Of a stretch of 64,000 bases of DNA, positions 62,977 through 64,000 are shown piece by piece; positions within the stretch are counted from its first letter, which is position 1, and every line of letters begins with the position of its first letter. The notes under the pieces are model-generated. The model ran no database searches, was not told the DNA's origin, and saw only the letters and a list, made by a program, of their open reading frames with translations. This DNA comes from Hyphomonas chukchiensis (GTDB lineage: Bacteria; Pseudomonadota; Alphaproteobacteria; Caulobacterales; Hyphomonadaceae): the NCBI RefSeq assembly GCF_000682695.1, contig NZ_AWFG01000030.1, positions 124,001 to 188,000 on the forward strand, given 5' to 3'. A program made the position numbers and the translations under genes.

Positions 62977-64000
62977 CACTTCCCATCCTTCGTGCGCCGG
63001 GCGGCGAGGATTTCGCCGATCACCTTCGCGGTATAATCCACCATCGGTATCACGCGGGCATAATTCAGCCTTGTGGGGCCGATGACGCCCAGCGCGCCGA
63101 TGACATGTTTTGCGCCTCCCATATAGGGGGCAACGATGACACTTGAACCCGAAAGCGGAAAAAGCTGGTTCTCTGCGCCAATAAACAGGCGAACCCCGTC
63201 GGCCTCGCGTGTCGTATCGAGGATATCGAGCAGGGACTGCTGCCGTTCAAGCTCGTTGAACAGCTGGCGCACACGGTCGAGGTCCCCTGCAGCCTTGGCA
63301 TCCTCCAGCAGGTTGGCGCGTCCGCGTATGATCAGCGACCGGCCACGGCCCGGCGAGTCCCCGCTCCATTGGGCGAGGCCTTCCTCCACGAGCGATGACG
63401 CAGCCGCATCGAGCGCGGCGCGGTGCGAGCGGATTTCCGCGCGCACATCCACGGCCGCCTCGGCCAGTGTGCGGCCCTTGAGGCGCGTCGAGAGATAGTT
63501 TCCGGCCTCGATCAGCGTCGTCGCGGGCAGGCCTTCGGGCACGCGCACGAGCCGGTTTTCAACATCGCCATCCTCGGTCACCAGCACGCAGAGCGCATCG
63601 CGGCCCGCCAGCGGCACGAATTCAACATGGCGCACAGGCGTATCGCGGGTGGGGGAGGCGACGAGGCCCGCCCCGCCGGTGAGGCCGGAAAGAATGCCCG
63701 AGGCCTCGCCCAGAACGGCTTCAAGGTCGCTGCCTGCGCTGCGCAGTCGGTCCTCGATCTCGCGCTTGTCGGCGCCGGAGGGTTCGCCGATCTCGAGAAA
63801 GCCATCGACGAAGAGGCGCAGGCCCCTGTGGGTGGGCGCGCGCCCGGCGGAAATATGAGGCGCATCGAGCAGGCCAAGGTCCGTCAGGTCGGCCATGACA
63901 TTGCGGATCGAGGCCGGGGAAAGGGCAATGCCGCCCTTGGAAAGCGTGCGTGAGCCGACCGGTTCGCCGGTCGACAGGTAGCCCTCGACAATCTCCTTGA
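62976..64000 (-). CDS. hrcA: Heat-inducible transcription repressor HrcA (5' partial)
   Basis: The visible 341 codons run off the right edge, so the N-terminus is missing. Near the edge the helix-turn-helix region reads IVEGYLSTGEPVGSRTL and ALSPASIRNVMADL. Downstream domain features are SGILSGLTGGAG, LVRVPEGLP and LFPLSGSSVIVAPYMGG, typical of HrcA. It represses heat-shock genes through CIRCE sites; none was found in the window. It is translationally coupled to grpE. Confidence 0.93.
   Translation of the reverse strand, partial: KEIVEGYLSTGEPVGSRTLSKGGIALSPASIRNVMADLTDLGLLDAPHISAGRAPTHRGLRLFVDGFLEIGEPSGADKREIEDRLRSAGSDLEAVLGEASGILSGLTGGAGLVASPTRDTPVRHVEFVPLAGRDALCVLVTEDGDVENRLVRVPEGLPATTLIEAGNYLSTRLKGRTLAEAAVDVRAEIRSHRAALDAAASSLVEEGLAQWSGDSPGRGRSLIIRGRANLLEDAKAAGDLDRVRQLFNELERQQSLLDILDTTREADGVRLFIGAENQLFPLSGSSVIVAPYMGGAKHVIGALGVIGPTRLNYARVIPMVDYTAKVIGEILAARRTKDGK

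Overview
The window is GC-rich, densely coded chromosomal DNA from an alphaproteobacterium. The gene set (TolQRAB-Pal-CpoB, RuvCAB, HrcA-GrpE, a ChrR-type anti-sigma factor, IalB-like and DUF2167 proteins, a TPP-riboswitch ThiC operon) and many short lipoproteins suggest a Caulobacterales or Hyphomonadaceae-like heterotroph. That placement is inference and was not tested by a search. No rRNA, tRNA or CRISPR array was seen. A DUF2167 gene is cut at the left edge and hrcA at the right edge.

Layout. 1-7.4 kb: DUF2167 and TerB-like proteins, a sulfotransferase, a GST/YciI pair, a TetR regulator with a small membrane protein downstream, tsaD and lepA. 7.4-14.5 kb: a membrane protein plus a vWA-like lipoprotein, a chagasin-like inhibitor, a Rieske oxygenase, a fasciclin lipoprotein, and ruvC-ruvA-(unknown)-ruvB. 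14.5-25.5 kb: lipocalin, ybgC, a His-rich PadR regulator with a perfect palindromic operator, an EEP nuclease/phosphatase, cardiolipin synthase, then tolQRAB-pal-cpoB-tilS and ftsH. 27.5-32.8 kb: small enzymes and DUF proteins. 32.8-38.6 kb: the accessory part, with two visibly AT-richer segments around a GC-rich JmjC/cupin gene. These are a lone OLD-family ATPase/TOPRIM nuclease, a frameshifted IS110-type transposase remnant, and a tight three-gene module (membrane coiled-coil protein, ImmA/IrrE metallopeptidase, 'Beta protein' family).

38.6-49.7 kb: a TPP-riboswitch operon (MmcQ/YjbR, DUF1801, thiC), a divergent SDR/HxlR pair, two tandem secreted paralogs, ArsC-like, membrane and hydrolase genes, and rlmN. 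49.7-64 kb: an OmpA-like lipoprotein, an acyltransferase, IalB-like, an ECF sigma factor with a ChrR anti-sigma lacking most N-terminal zinc ligands, a TrmH-type methylase, an isoaspartyl peptidase, an MDR reductase, two PilZ proteins, dnaK, an aldo-keto reductase, a PP2C-like protein, a beta-propeller lipoprotein, and grpE/hrcA.

The most system-like unknown is the three-gene AT-rich module at 36510-38575. Next in interest are the lone OLD nuclease, the riboswitch-controlled MmcQ-DUF1801-ThiC operon, the zinc-ligand-less ChrR, and a pair of near-identical leaderless promoters linking the TetR regulator to a 52-residue membrane protein.
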